Source: Trebonia sp963785645
GTDB lineage: Bacteria > Actinomycetota > Actinomycetes > Streptosporangiales > Streptosporangiaceae
Direction: 5' to 3'
Assembly (NCBI GenBank): GCA_963785645.1
Contig: CAWAWG010000008.1
Coordinates: 62,001-126,000 of the forward strand
DNA length: 64,000 nt
This document shows, piece after piece, positions 1 to 9,746 of this stretch; the first letter of the stretch is position 1; the number at the start of each line of letters is the position of its first letter. The notes beneath the pieces were generated by a model. The model had not been told where the DNA came from, ran no database searches, and worked only from the letters and a program-made list of their open reading frames with translations. The position numbers and the translations under genes are program-made.

Positions 1-846
1 GCTCGCCGATTCCGGATTGCGCGCTGATCCCCTTGAAGGTGCGTTCTCCCGAACCGATCGCGCTGAGTACGCGAGTGGCCTGAAGATCTGGCGGGAACTC
101 GGCCGCCAGGACGTTGCGCCCCACATCGATCAGTTCGGAGTTCTCGTCGCCGAGCTGTCGGCGGAGAAACGTCAGCGCGTCCGCCGCGCCGCGCCACTCC
201 GCGCATATGCGCGGATAGCCGCCGGTGACAAGCTGAGCGTCGATTGCGACGGCCGGATCGTCCACCGCGATCATCTGGGCGGTATCGCCGAGTTCGAACG
301 GGTTGACTACCAGCTCCTTGACCCGACCGAACAGCGGCCTTTCATAGGTGCCAAGCGCCTCCATCACGGAGATGTCCGACCCGATGAGGATGAACAGCAC
401 CGGTCTGCGCTCGAAGATCCGGTCCCAGGCAACCTGTAGCGCACCTTCAAGGTCCGGACTGGTCCCGTGCAGCCACGGGAACTCATCGAAGACGATGACC
501 GATGGGCCGTCAGGCAAGGCGGCGGCGAGCAGCCGCAGTGCCCCCGCCCAGCCGTCAAGCACAACACCGTCGAACAGGCTCGCGCCCGGCAGCGACGATC
601 CGGTGGCTTCAAGCGCGAAACGCGCCAGTTCGGAGCGCGGCTCCGCGAGTCGCGCGCCCGTGAAGAACAACTGCGGCAGCCCTGTCCGGTCGGCGAATTC
701 GGTAACCAGCCGCGACTTGCCCGCCTGCCGGCGACCACGGATGCTCAGCAGGCCCGGCCTTGGCCGTCGTCGGCCACGGCTTCCAAGTGCCGTTGAAGCC
801 GACCCATGTCGCGCTCGCGCCCGATGAAGTGCCGTAGTGAAGCCAT
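1..846 (-). CDS. archaeal-type AAA ATPase, 3' end outside window, one frameshift
   Basis: The minus strand from the ATG at 846 reads MASLRHFIGRERDMGRLQRH, then after a one-base slip near 753-758 continues with GRRQAGKSR, a Walker A of the archaeal ATPase (PF01637-like) type. A hydrophobic strand ending in VIVFDEFPWL (Walker B plus sensor) and the FILIGSDISVMEAL sensor-1 region follow. Such STAND-related ATPases usually carry a C-terminal DUF234-like or nuclease-like domain, which would lie beyond base 1. Function is unknown; relatives are found in actinobacterial accessory regions. Its 5' region holds a strong AT-rich palindrome and no obvious Shine-Dalgarno. The frameshift resembles the indels elsewhere in the window, so I treat it as a likely sequence error. 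Confidence 0.75.
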
Positions 847-860
847 ACGAGGAGACTAAA

Positions 861-912
861 ATCAAAGTTACTAACATTCAAGTTACTAACATCAATGTTA
901 GTAACTTGAATG
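861..912 (-). promoter_or_regulatory. AT-rich palindromic operator upstream of the AAA ATPase
   Basis: An 18-bp perfect inverted repeat (arms 875-892 and 895-912, two-base spacer) lies just upstream of the ATPase start. The 9-mer GTTAGTAAC or its complement GTTACTAAC occurs three times in 867-905. The stretch is far more AT-rich than its surroundings. Spaced TTACT/AGTAA half-sites resemble operators of HxlR/MarR-type regulators, but which protein binds here is inference. Confidence 0.6.
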
Positions 913-935
913 CTGACGCGAACAAGACTTGGCAC

Positions 936-1627
936 TCAGGGGAGGGTGCGGCTGATGTAGACGACCTTGCCGAGTATGGTCGCCTTGTCGCCGGGGATCG
1001 GGTCGTAGGCGGGGTTCTCCGGCATCAGCCAGACATGGCCGCCCGGCACGCCGGAACGTCTTCAGCGTGGCCTCGCCCTCCTCGGGAGAGGTGTCGGTGT
1101 CGTCGAACCGGGCGACCACGGTGTCACCGTTCCTGACTTCGCAGCCGCGACGGACTACCACCCGGTCACCGCTGAGGATCGCCTTGCCGATCATCGAGTC
1201 GCCGGCCACCTCCAGCGCGAAATGCTCGTACCGGCCGACGAGGTCCGCGGGAACGTACACGTACTCTCCAGCCAGGTCCATTGCCGTTCTCAGTCCGCCG
1301 GCCGCGATCCGGCCGATCACCTGCACCCGCGTCTGCCCATCGGCACCAGGCTCAGGCGAGGCCGGGAGCGCGGCCGCTCTTTTCTGGGGGCGCGGCGTGG
1401 TCGTGCGGGGCCGGCCCAGGGTCGTGGCACAGGTAACCCCTCTTCTGAAGCTGCTTGATCTGGTAGGAGACGCTTGACGGCGTCTTCAGCCCCACCGCCG
1501 CGCCGATCTCCCGCAGGGTGGGCGGGTAGCCGTTTCGCTCGATGTGCTCCGTGCAGAAGCAGACGATGTCCCGCTGCCGGACGGTGAGGTCGGGATGCCG
1601 CGGGTCGCCGTCACCAGCGCGTCTCAT
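936..1627 (-). CDS. LexA-like SOS repressor (S24 peptidase), two frameshifts
   Basis: The reconstructed protein is about 230 residues. Residues 14-60 hold the LexA winged helix (LTVRQRDIVCFCTEHIERNG and YPPTLREIGAAVGLK). After a slip in 1352-1435 comes the autocleavage site (GRIAAGG, Ala-Gly), the catalytic serine in VAGDSMIG and the catalytic lysine in EATLKTF. A second slip near 1045 leads to the end VVYISRTLP. Start at 1627 is preceded by GGGGGAGA. All residues needed for RecA-stimulated self-cleavage are visible. It diverges from the usual actinobacterial LexA (CFCTEH and the ATPase neighbour are unusual), so it may be a second, element-linked LexA rather than the housekeeping copy. Confidence 0.8.
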
Positions 1628-1841
1628 GTCTCCCCCTGTGTGTAATCGCTCGCGTTTTCGATCGTAGGTCAGCGGATCCGTTCAGTCAAACACTTTCACG
1701 GTTACGCACCAGGCTAACGCGCTGGCGGGTCCCATCGGGCCTGCCGCGTACTCCACCGCAGGCATCGGCGCGTCTAGATACACTCGACCATGTATGACCT
1801 GTTTCGAGTATCATCTTCTGACTAGGCAACGAGGTGTACGT

Positions 1842-1973
1842 ATGGTGCCACTTCTGCAACGGCAGGCTGAACAGGAGATCAACGCGGCGATCGACGCCGC
1901 CGGGGCCGACGACTCCAGCCAGGTGGCCGCCGCCGCCGGCCGCGCGTTCGTTGCCGCTAGCGATGAGTGGTAG
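1842..1973 (+). CDS. small hypothetical protein, 43 aa
   Basis: ATG at 1842 to TAG at 1971-1973, with GAGGTG seven bases upstream. The peptide begins MVPLLQRQAEQEINAAIDAA and ends with an alanine-rich helix and AASDEW. It is divergent from the LexA-like gene. The 214 bases before it (1628-1841) hold both promoters; GATAC/TCGA and TCGAGTATC half-sites around 1776-1811 form an imperfect inverted repeat. No family is recognised, and the coding call rests on start, ribosome binding site and composition only. Confidence 0.4.
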   Translation: MVPLLQRQAEQEINAAIDAAGADDSSQVAAAAGRAFVAASDEW

Positions 1974-1994
1974 TCCTGGCTGGGGAACGTCTGG

Positions 1995-3626
1995 TTAGGC
2001 TCGGGCTAGTTCCGCGGTCAGGGAGTCGAGGCCGAGGGGGCCGAGGCTGAGGGCCGCGGTGTGCCAGCGCTTGAGGTCGAAGCCCGGCTTGCTCGATGCC
2101 TCGGCGCGGGCCGCCAGCCAGGCGCGCTCACCGAGCTTGTAGGACGGCGCCTGCCCGGGCCAGCCGAAGTACCGCGTGACCTCCGGCACGACCCGGTACT
2201 CCTCGGCCCGGCCGCGCTCGCGGAGCACTTCGCAGGCCTTGTCGAACGACCAGCGCTCACCGTCGGGCAACGGCAGGTCCAGGTGCACGCCGATATCGAT
2301 GACGACACGGGCGGCGCGCAGCGCCGAGTGGGACAGCATGCCGAGCCGCGAACCGCGCGGGGTGAACCAGCCGAGTTCGTCGGCCAGCCGTTCGGCGTAC
2401 AGGGCCCAGCCCTCACCGTGTCCGCTGATGAAGGTGTTCTTAGCGAAGCGTGACCGGTGCGGGGACAGGTGGGCGGCGCCCTCCTGGAGATGGTGGCCAG
2501 GCACGCCCTCGTGGAACACGGTGGTCAGCTCGCTCCAGGTCGAGAACGACTCCCGGCCGGCCAGCGGCCACCAGGTGCGGCCCGGCCGGGTAAAGTCCTC
2601 GCTCGGCGACGTGTAGTAAGCCGCGCCAGACGCCGACCCGCGCGCCAGGACCGCCTCGATACGGCGCAGCGGCTCGGGGATGTCGAAGACGACGCCGTTC
2701 AGCCGCTCGACCGCCTCATCGTGCCGGTCCTGCAGCCAGGCCTGGTAGGCCTCCTCGCCCTCGACGAACTCGCTGCCGCTGAGGATCTCCGCGGCCTCCG
2801 CCACGGACGCCCCCGGCTTGACCAGGTACGCCTCGTCGGCGAGCTCGTTCTCGATGCGGGCGAGCTCCGCCCAGCCCCACTGGTAGGCCTCGTGCGCATC
2901 CAGGTCGGCGCCGAGCGAGAGCCGCGCGCAGACCGCGTACCGCTCCGCGCCGACCCCGTCAACGGCGGTGGCCCGGGGCGCGTACTCCTCGCGGAGATAA
3001 CGGGCCAGTTCGGCGTAGCCCGCATAGGCGACCTGGGCCGCCGCGGCGAGTTCGCCCGCCAGCGGGCCGTCGCCGTAGGAAGCGACCAGCGTGTCGTGGG
3101 TCCTGATGGCCGCGTACTGCTCGGCCTGGGCGGCGGCCCCGAGGGCCTGGCGCCGGGCGGCGGGCAGGCCCGCCCGCAGGCCCTCGTCCAGGCTGGCCCG
3201 CCAGGTGGCGAACATGACCGGGACGGCTCCCAGCCGGGACGCGATATCGCGCCAGGCCTGGTCGCCCCCTCGCGGGAGCAGGTCGGCGCTGTCCCTGACC
3301 GAGGAGACCCGGCCGATCGGCGCGCGCAGCTCGCGCAGCGGCTCGCCGGTCGCGTGCCACGCGGCCAGCGCTTCCAGCCGTTCCCGCAGCAACTGGGCGG
3401 CGAGCCGGTCGGCGTCGTCCGCAACGGCGAGTGCCCCCAACGTGCCGAGCGTCCGCGCAATCAGCTCCGCCCGGGCGGTGTGCCCGTCCGGGCCGTAGTC
3501 GGTGGCGGCGCCGAAGGCCCCTGAAAGGCCGCGCATCCCGGCCGCGACCGGATCAAGCGTGGCCCACTGGGTGAGGTATTCATCGCAAAGCCGGAAAACC
3601 GGCGACATCCCGTGACCGGTACTCAT
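1995..3626 (-). CDS. DUF885 family metallohydrolase-like protein
   Basis: An intact 543-residue protein starting MSTGHGMSPVFRLCDEYLTQ. The DUF885 signature HEGVPGHHLQ lies around 2490-2520, followed by GHGEGWALYAERLADELG and the C-terminal SYKLGERAWL region. DUF885 proteins resemble M32-like or gluzincin peptidases; HExxxGHH is the presumed zinc motif. No signal peptide is visible, so it is probably cytoplasmic. Longer starts up to 3821 exist, but 3626 fits where the family normally begins. A paralogue lies at 26810-28343, so the window carries two divergent copies. The substrate is unknown; peptide or ester hydrolysis is inference. Confidence 0.85.
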   Translation of the reverse strand: MSTGHGMSPVFRLCDEYLTQWATLDPVAAGMRGLSGAFGAATDYGPDGHTARAELIARTLGTLGALAVADDADRLAAQLLRERLEALAAWHATGEPLRELRAPIGRVSSVRDSADLLPRGGDQAWRDIASRLGAVPVMFATWRASLDEGLRAGLPAARRQALGAAAQAEQYAAIRTHDTLVASYGDGPLAGELAAAAQVAYAGYAELARYLREEYAPRATAVDGVGAERYAVCARLSLGADLDAHEAYQWGWAELARIENELADEAYLVKPGASVAEAAEILSGSEFVEGEEAYQAWLQDRHDEAVERLNGVVFDIPEPLRRIEAVLARGSASGAAYYTSPSEDFTRPGRTWWPLAGRESFSTWSELTTVFHEGVPGHHLQEGAAHLSPHRSRFAKNTFISGHGEGWALYAERLADELGWFTPRGSRLGMLSHSALRAARVVIDIGVHLDLPLPDGERWSFDKACEVLRERGRAEEYRVVPEVTRYFGWPGQAPSYKLGERAWLAARAEASSKPGFDLKRWHTAALSLGPLGLDSLTAELARA

Positions 3627-3751
3627 CCCGCTCAGCGTAACGCAAATGCGACTCCCACGAAGGTACGGCGGCTGAGCTGTCCCTTGACACCCCTGAGTGA
3701 TCGGCGGAGACTTCCGCACAAGTGGTAACACTACGTCTCGGGGGGGACGAA

Positions 3752-4066
3752 ATGCATTTCGTAATTCTAGGCACACACTCTGCTGAGGTATGCCCGACCA
3801 GCAACGCCAAGACCAGGGCACTGCTGCTGGAGGTCGGCCCGGAGATCGCCAATCTCGCCGAGAAGCACGGCGTGAACATCGTGGCGGGTCCGTTCGCCAG
3901 CCGTGAGCACATGGTCGTCACGATCGTCGAGACGGACAGCCCCGAGGGCCTTGACCACTTCCTGGTCGAGAGCCGGCTCGCTCACTGGAACCAGGTGCGC
4001 GTCATACCCTCGGTTCCCATGCAAACGGCCATGCAGGAAGTGCAAGAGTCAGCGGCTGTGTACTAG
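3752..4066 (+). CDS. small DUF3303/GYD-like ferredoxin-fold protein
   Basis: A 104-residue protein beginning MHFVILGTHSAEVCPTSNAK. The ATG at 3752 follows a G-rich ribosome binding site (GGGGGGGAC); an upstream GTG at 3722 is less convincing. Two beta-alpha-beta units (FVILGTHS, then VNIVAGPF and MVVTIVETDS, then VRVIPSVPM) suggest a dimeric alpha-beta-barrel fold as in DUF3303 or GYD domains. No catalytic residue can be assigned. It is divergent from the DUF885 gene with about 125 bp between starts, enough for two promoters. A short inverted repeat (GCGGCT/AGCCGC) straddles the stop codon. Confidence 0.6.
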   Translation: MHFVILGTHSAEVCPTSNAKTRALLLEVGPEIANLAEKHGVNIVAGPFASREHMVVTIVETDSPEGLDHFLVESRLAHWNQVRVIPSVPMQTAMQEVQESAAVY

Positions 4067-4153
4067 CCGCCTGCCCGGCGGCGCCCGCCCTCCCGGTGCG
4101 GGAATGGGGCGAGCGCGCGAAGCACGAATACGTTCGGCGATGGTCTGGTCTGG

Positions 4154-5488
4154 TCATGACTTGACGAAGGGGACGCCTTCCGCGCGCGGGCCGCGCACCT
4201 TGCCGACCAGGCCGGCCAGCACGATGATCGTCACCACGTACGGCGTGAGCAGCAGCAGGTTGGACTGGATCGGCACGTTGATGCTGGACAGGATGGACTG
4301 AAGCTGCGTGGTGAAGCCGAAGAGGAGCGCCGCGCCGATGGCGCCGAACGGCGTGTACCGGCCGAAGATCATGGCCGCCAGGGCGATGTAGCCCTCGCCG
4401 GAGGTCATGTCGATGCCGAACGAGCCGACCGATCCGATCGTGAAGTACGCTCCGCCGATGCCGGCGATCAGCCCGGCCAGGATCACGTTCCGGTACTGCA
4501 TCGCGATGACCCGGATGCCGACGGTGTCGGCGGCGAGCGGGTGTTCGCCGATCGCCCTGGTGCGCAGGCCCCACCGGGTGCGGAAGAGCCCGACCTGGAC
4601 GATGGCGAGCACCAGGTACGTGAGGTAGAGGAAGATCGTCGAGTCGAAGAAGACCGGGCCGATGATCGGGATGTCGCCGAGCCCGGGGACCTTCCACGGG
4701 CTGAACGTCGACGGGTTGTTCAGCGTGTTGCCGTACGGCACCATGATCGCGTTGTACAGGTAGCCGGTGAGGCCTAGGACCAGCGTGTTGAGCACCACGC
4801 CGAGCACGATCTGGTTCACCACGTAGGTGATGGCGAACAGCCCGAGCAGGACAGCGACCAGCGATCCGGCCAGGGCGCCGCATACCAGTCCGAGCCACAG
4901 CGAGCCGGTCACCGAGGTGGCGACGGCCGCGCAGAACGCGCCGAGCAGGAGCTGCCCTTCGATCGCGATGTTGATGACACCCGACGTGGAACAGATCACG
5001 CCGGTCAGCGCGCCGAGCATGATCGGGATCGAGTCGTTCAGCGTGCCCGACAGCAGGTTCACCACGTTGAACGGGATGGACTGCCCGGCGTCGGCCCAGG
5101 CGATCAGCGACAGGACGAACGCGAACAGCACGAAGCCGATGATGACCCGGCGGGCCACCCGCCCCAGCGGCAGCCGCCCGAGCAGGGACAGCAGCCGCAC
5201 CAGCGCGAGCGCCAGGGTGATCGCGCCGAGCACGAAGCAGGTCGCCGCGGCGGGCAGCGGCAGGTTGGGCACGGTCACCTTGGCGAATTCCGGCGTGAAG
5301 GAGAGCACGGCCGTGCCGTGCGCGTGCAGCCCGAACACCAGGATGTCGACGAGAGCGAAGGCCGTGAACGTGACCGGCGCGGCGAACCGCCCGGCCCACG
5401 ATGCCGCGCCCGCGTCCGCCTCCGGCGGCAGCAGTGCGGGCAGCCGTCCGGCGGCGGGTGCGGTCGAGAAGGAGGTCACGCGTTCCAC
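4154..5488 (-). CDS. nucleoside ABC transporter permease 2 (YufQ/NupQ-like)
   Basis: A 444-residue membrane protein of the BPD_transp_2 family with roughly ten hydrophobic segments. The family loop GEHPLAADTVGIRVIAMQYR that contacts the ATPase is present, as is ICSTSGVINIAIEGQLLLGA, typical of BmpA-type permeases. With the other permease it would form the membrane channel for purine or pyrimidine nucleosides. The GTG start at 5488 overlaps the probable end of the upstream permease (stop near 5476), implying translational coupling. It is the last gene of a four-gene minus-strand transporter operon. It is intact, unlike its neighbours. Confidence 0.88.
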   Translation of the reverse strand: MERVTSFSTAPAAGRLPALLPPEADAGAASWAGRFAAPVTFTAFALVDILVFGLHAHGTAVLSFTPEFAKVTVPNLPLPAAATCFVLGAITLALALVRLLSLLGRLPLGRVARRVIIGFVLFAFVLSLIAWADAGQSIPFNVVNLLSGTLNDSIPIMLGALTGVICSTSGVINIAIEGQLLLGAFCAAVATSVTGSLWLGLVCGALAGSLVAVLLGLFAITYVVNQIVLGVVLNTLVLGLTGYLYNAIMVPYGNTLNNPSTFSPWKVPGLGDIPIIGPVFFDSTIFLYLTYLVLAIVQVGLFRTRWGLRTRAIGEHPLAADTVGIRVIAMQYRNVILAGLIAGIGGAYFTIGSVGSFGIDMTSGEGYIALAAMIFGRYTPFGAIGAALLFGFTTQLQSILSSINVPIQSNLLLLTPYVVTIIVLAGLVGKVRGPRAEGVPFVKS

Positions 5489-6788
5489 CCCTTGGACATC
5501 GATCGCGCCGACCCCGCCGGCCCGCGCGGTCGCGGAGCCGGAACATGGCCCGGATCAGCGGCGGTGCGGCGACGAACAGGACAATCAGCGCCTGGAGGAC
5601 CTGGACGATCTGCACCGGCGTGGAGGTGACGGTCTGCATCCCCGGCGAGCCCGCGTGCAGCGCACCGAACAGCAGTCCCGGCGGCCACCACTCCCCCGGG
5701 CTTCCCCAGACCGAGCAGCGCGACGGTGATCGCGTCGATGCCGTAGGTGCCGTAACTCTGCGGGTTCAGGGTGAAGTCGGTGCCCTGGATGACGGCGGAG
5801 GCGGCCAGCCCGGCGAGCCCGCCCGCGATCAGCATCGCGAGTACCCACGAGCGTTCCACCTTCATGCCGGCCACCCGCGCGGCGGACGGGTTGGCGCCGA
5901 CGCTGCGGAACTCGAACCCGGTGGTCGTCCGGTTCAGCAGCCACCAGACGCCGAGCGCGCAGGCGAGGGCGATCAGGAACCCGGCGTTGATCCGCAGGTT
6001 GCTGCCGAACAGCAGCGGCAGGTGCGCGTCGACGCGATCGCCGGGGTGATCGCGTTGTTCGAGCCGGACGCCTGCATCAGCGACTGCGAGGACAGCAGGT
6101 AGGCCAGGAAGTACAGCATCACGTAGTTGAGCATGATCGTGACGATCACCTCGTGCGCGCCGGTGCGGGCCTTGATCTCGCCGGTGAGCCAGCCGATGGC
6201 CGCGCCGCCGACGAACCCGCCGATGACGCAGACGACCACGTGCACGAAGACCGGCAGGCTGACGTCGTAGCCGAGCCAGGTTGCCATGATCGCGCCGCCG
6301 ATGAACTGGCTCTGCGCGCCGATGTTGAACAGGCCCGCCCGGTAGGGCAGCGCCACCGCCAGGCCGGTCAGGATCAGCGGCGTGGACTGGACGGCGGTCT
6401 CCGACAGCGGCTGGAAGACGGCCGACAGGTACCCGTCGTGGACCGCGGTGGACAGTGAGGCCTGCTGGAACAGCGCGGCGACGGTGTGCGGGTTGAACAC
6501 CGATCCCTCGAACAGCGCCACGTAGGTGCCCGAGGCGACGTCCCACGCTCGCGCGATCGTCGCCCCCGCCGTCGGCGCGTGCAGCACCGTGCTATTGGTG
6601 AACGCACAGAGGATCCCGCCGAGAACCGTGGCGGTCAGCAGGGCGAGCACCGTGACGGTGAAGGTGTTCCCTTCGAGAAAGGACTCTTTGAGAATTATCC
6701 CGAACGATCTCGGCTGGCTTTTTCCCGGTCGCTGATCCGCCCCGGTTGGCGGCGTCGCGGCTGGTTCCGCCTCCGGCGGCGTGGTCAC
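5476..6788 (-). CDS. nucleoside ABC transporter permease 1 (YufP/NupP-like), frameshifted
   Basis: Starts with GTG at 6788 behind a perfect AGGAGGA. The first 270 or so residues (MTTPPEAEPAATPPTGADQR through TGLAVALPYRAGLFNIGAQS and TIMLNYVMLYFLAYLLSSQS) are in one frame. A slip near 6030-6042 leads to HLPLLFGSNLRINAGFLIAL and GANPSAARVAGMKVERSW; another near 5680 leads to the C-terminus MQTVTSTPVQIVQVLQALIV. A further slip near 5510 is needed to end at 5476. The FNIGAQSQFIGGAIMATW and GANPSAARVAG loops place it in BPD_transp_2. About ten membrane helices. Partner of the gene at 4154-5488. Confidence 0.82.
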
Positions 6789-6839
6789 GCTTCCTCCTGC
6801 GCGGCAGTCGTGCCTGGCGTGCTGCTCGGGTCCGGCAGC

Positions 6840-7045
6840 GCCGGCCCGTGGTATCGGGCCCCGTGGTATCGGGCACTGTGGTGTCGGGTATGGTCGCCGC
6901 GCCGAGCGCGTTCGCCTCACCCGGCACCGGCGCCACCTCGGCTATGTCCGCATCGGAGACGGGCCCGCCGAACGCGGTCCCGGCGAACGCGGTTCCCCCG
7001 GACGCGGCCCCAGCGGACGCGGGCCCGCGGACGCGGGCACAGCGT
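6840..7045. repeat. two short 15-bp repeat clusters at an ATPase/permease junction
   Basis: Around 6845-6889 the 15-mer CCCGTGGTATCGGGC occurs twice in tandem plus a third degenerate unit. Around 6960-7040 a second series of GGACGCGG/GAACGCGG units encodes the proline/glycine-rich tail of the ATPase. The first cluster lies between the ATPase stop and the permease start. Both look like replication-slippage microsatellites. Confidence 0.6.
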
Positions 7046-8539
7046 CGGCGCCGCCGGCCATCAGCCGCCCGAGTTCGGCCGCTGGCACGTCCGGGTCGCG
7101 GATGCCGGTGATCTTGCCTTCGTACATGACCGCGATCCGGTCGGCGAGCGCGTAGATCTCGTCGAGTTCGGAGGAGACGATGACCACGGCGACGCCGTGG
7201 TCGCGCTGCTGGACGATCCGGCGGTGCACGAACTCGATGGACCCGACGTCGAGACCGCGGGTGGGCTGGCTGGCGATCAGCACCTTGTGCTCGCGGCCGA
7301 GTTCCCTGGCCAGAATGACCTTCTGCTGGTTGCCGCCGGACAGCGTGCCGGCCGGGGTGGCGGCCGATCCGGTGCGGACGTCGAACTCGGTGATCCGCTC
7401 CGCCGCGTTCTTCGCGATCTCGGGCAGGTTGAGGTTGATACCGGAGGCGAACGGCTTCCTGTCGTACAGGTCGAGTACGAGGTTCTCGGCCACCGAGAAC
7501 GACCCCACCAGGCCGTCTTCCGTGCGGTCTTCCGGCACGTAAGCGATGCCTGCCCGCAGCCGGTCGCGCGGCGTCGCCCGGGTCAGGTCACGGCCGTCCA
7601 GCGTGACCTCGCCGGACGCGGCGGGCCGCAGCCCCATCAGCGTCTCGCACAGCTCGGTCTGCCCGTTGCCCTGCACTCCGGCGATGCCGAGGATCTCCCC
7701 GGCCCGCACATCCAGCGACAGCCCGTCCACCCAGGTCCTGCCGTCATCGCCCCGCACGGTCAGGTCCCGCACGCTCAGCATGGCCTCGCCTGGTTGGGCG
7801 GGTGCCTTGCTGACCCGGAGCTGGACGTTCCGGCCGACCATGAGGGCCGCGAGGTCGTCCTCGGTCGCGGACGGCTCGCGCTGGCCGACCACCGCGCCCC
7901 GGCGCAGCACGGTGATCGTGTCGGCGATCGCCTGGACCTCCCTGAGCTTGTGCGAAATGAAGATGACCGACGTGCCGCCGTCCCTGAGCTGCCGGATGAT
8001 GCGGAACAGTTCCTCGGTCTCGGCCGGGGTGAGCACCGCCGTCGGCTCGTCGAGAATCAGCACGTTCGCCTGCCGGACAAGCGCCTTGACGATCTCGACG
8101 CGCTGCTGTATCCCGACGGGAAGATCCTCCACCAGCGCGTCCGGGTCCACGTCGAGGCCGTAACGGTGCGACAGCTCGGCGACCTCGCGCCGGGTGCGCC
8201 GCCGGTCGAGCAGGCCGACCCGGTCGGCCTGCTCGATGCCGAGCGTCACGTTGTCCGCGACCGTGAAGACCGGCACCAGCATGAAGTGCTGGTGCACCAT
8301 GCCGATGCCGGCCGCGATCGCGTCCTTGGGCGAGTGGAAGCTCGCCGGCCTGCCGTCGATGACGATCTCGCCCTCGTCGGGCTGCATCAGCCCGTAGAGA
8401 ACGTTCATCAGCGTGGTCTTCCCGCTCCGTTCTCGCCGAGCAGGGCATGCACCTGGCCAGGGGCCACCGAGAGGCTGATCCTGTCGTTCGCTACGAGCGG
8501 GCCGAACCTCTTGGTGATGCCCCTGAGCTCAAGTTCCAC
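6942..8539 (-). CDS. nucleoside ABC transporter double ATPase (YufO/NupO-like), one frameshift
   Basis: About 532 residues with two ABC domains, as in sugar/nucleoside MglA-type ATPases. GTG start at 8539 behind AGGAGG. The first Walker A (LLGENGAGKTTL) is split by a one-base deletion near 8424. Domain 1 continues with VHQHFMLVPVFTVADNVTLG, LPVGIQQRVEIVKAL and LILDEPTAVLTP. Domain 2 has the degenerate Walker A GVQGNGQTELCETL, LSGGNQQKVILARELG and a Walker B-like ASQPTRGLD in which the usual DEP/N glutamate is absent, as common in this family. The C-terminus carries an atypical Pro/Gly/Arg-rich tail built from short repeats. It energises the two permeases downstream. Confidence 0.87.
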
Positions 8540-8572
8540 CGGTGTCGCTACCTCCTGGACGTCCGCGATTGC

Positions 8573-9746
8573 CTAGGTAACCGGGCTCTTGGTCGGCGTT
8601 GCGATCGAGCCGTTCTCGATGCCGGTCTGGATGGTCTTCAGCTCGGCCTGGAGCGCGGCGGGCACCTTGCTGGCGTAGTCGTGGAACGGCGAGAGCACGG
8701 CGCCGCCGTTGGCCAGCGTGCCGACGTAGGTGCCGCCCTTGAACGAGCCGGAGGCCGCCGCCGAGCACCGCGTTCTTCACCGCGGCCTGGATGCCCTTGG
8801 TCACGCTGCTGACCATGTACTTGCAGTACTGCGCCGCGCTGACGCAGCCGTCGGTGTCCACCCAGAGCATGCTGACGTTGCCGCCCGCGTTGTTGGCGTC
8901 CTGGACCGCCTTGGCCGCGCCCAGGCCCACGTTGCCGGCCACCGGGAAGATGATGTCCGCGCCCTCGCTGATGAACGTCTGGGTGACCGTCTGGCCCTTC
9001 GTCTGGTTGGTGAAGTCGCCGGTGAACTCGCCCTTCTGGGTCTGCTCGTTCCAGCCGAGGACCGTGACGTTGGTCTTGTGCTGCTTGTTGTAGTACTGCA
9101 CGCCGTCCCAGAATCCGTCCATGTAGATCGTGACGGTCCCGAAGTCCTCACCGCCGAACGTGGCGACCTTACCGGTCTTGCTCATGCCCGCGGCCAGGTA
9201 CCCGCCGAGGAAGCCGTCCTGGACGGTGTTGAACACCAGCTGGTCGATGTTGCTTTCCTGCGTGCCGGTCAGGCACTGCGAGGCGTACGAGCAGTCGACG
9301 ATCGCGAAGGGCTGGGACGGGTGCGCCTTGGCCGCGGTCTCCGTCGCGGAACCCATCAGGAAGCCGACCGTGACGATGATCCCGCACTTCTGGGCGAGGA
9401 ACGTGTTGATGTTCGGCACGTAGTCGCTCTGCGACGTCGACTGGAGGTACTTCACCGTGACGTTCGGGTTGGCGGCGGCCGCCTCCTGCATGCCCTGCCA
9501 CGCCGACTGGTTGAACGACTTGTCGTTGATGCCGCCCGTGTCGGTGACCATGCACCCGAGGAAGCTTCGTGGTCGACCCGCTCGCCGCTCCCGACGCGCT
9601 GGCCGAGCTGGTGGAACTGGCCGCACTTGACGACTGATGCCGGGGAGCTGCTGCTGGCGCTCGAGCTGACTGCTGCCGCACGCGGCGATCAGCAGGGTCG
9701 CAGCCCCCGCTGCCGCGACCGTGGCTACCAAAGAGGTATGTTTCAC
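8573..9746 (-). CDS. BMP-family nucleoside-binding lipoprotein, frameshifted
   Basis: GTG start at 9746 behind GGAGGAA gives MKHTSLVATVAAAGAATLLI followed by the lipobox AAC-GSS, so the mature protein is a membrane-anchored lipoprotein. A serine/alanine-rich linker is reached through at least two slips in 9560-9680. The Bmp domain then reads CMVTDTGGINDKSFNQSAWQ, SNIDQLVFNTVQDGFLGGYL, GADIIFPVAGNVGLGAAKAV and WVDTDGC. A slip near 8755 leads to the C-terminus GGTYVGTLANGGAVLSPFHD and a stop at 8573-8575. It captures nucleosides outside the cell and delivers them to the permeases; first gene of the transporter operon, divergent from cdd. Confidence 0.87.

Noticed and set aside
4002..5639. 545-codon open frame overlapping the first nucleoside permease
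   Set aside because: After the genuine C-terminus of the second permease (about the first 40 codons) it is Arg/Ala-rich frame noise antisense-in-register to the real permease; kept only as the tail of the upstream gene.
6486..8576. 696-codon plus-strand open frame across the ABC ATPase
   Set aside because: Exact antisense of the ATPase and permease; long open antisense frames are expected at this GC content, and it has no domain or ribosome binding site.
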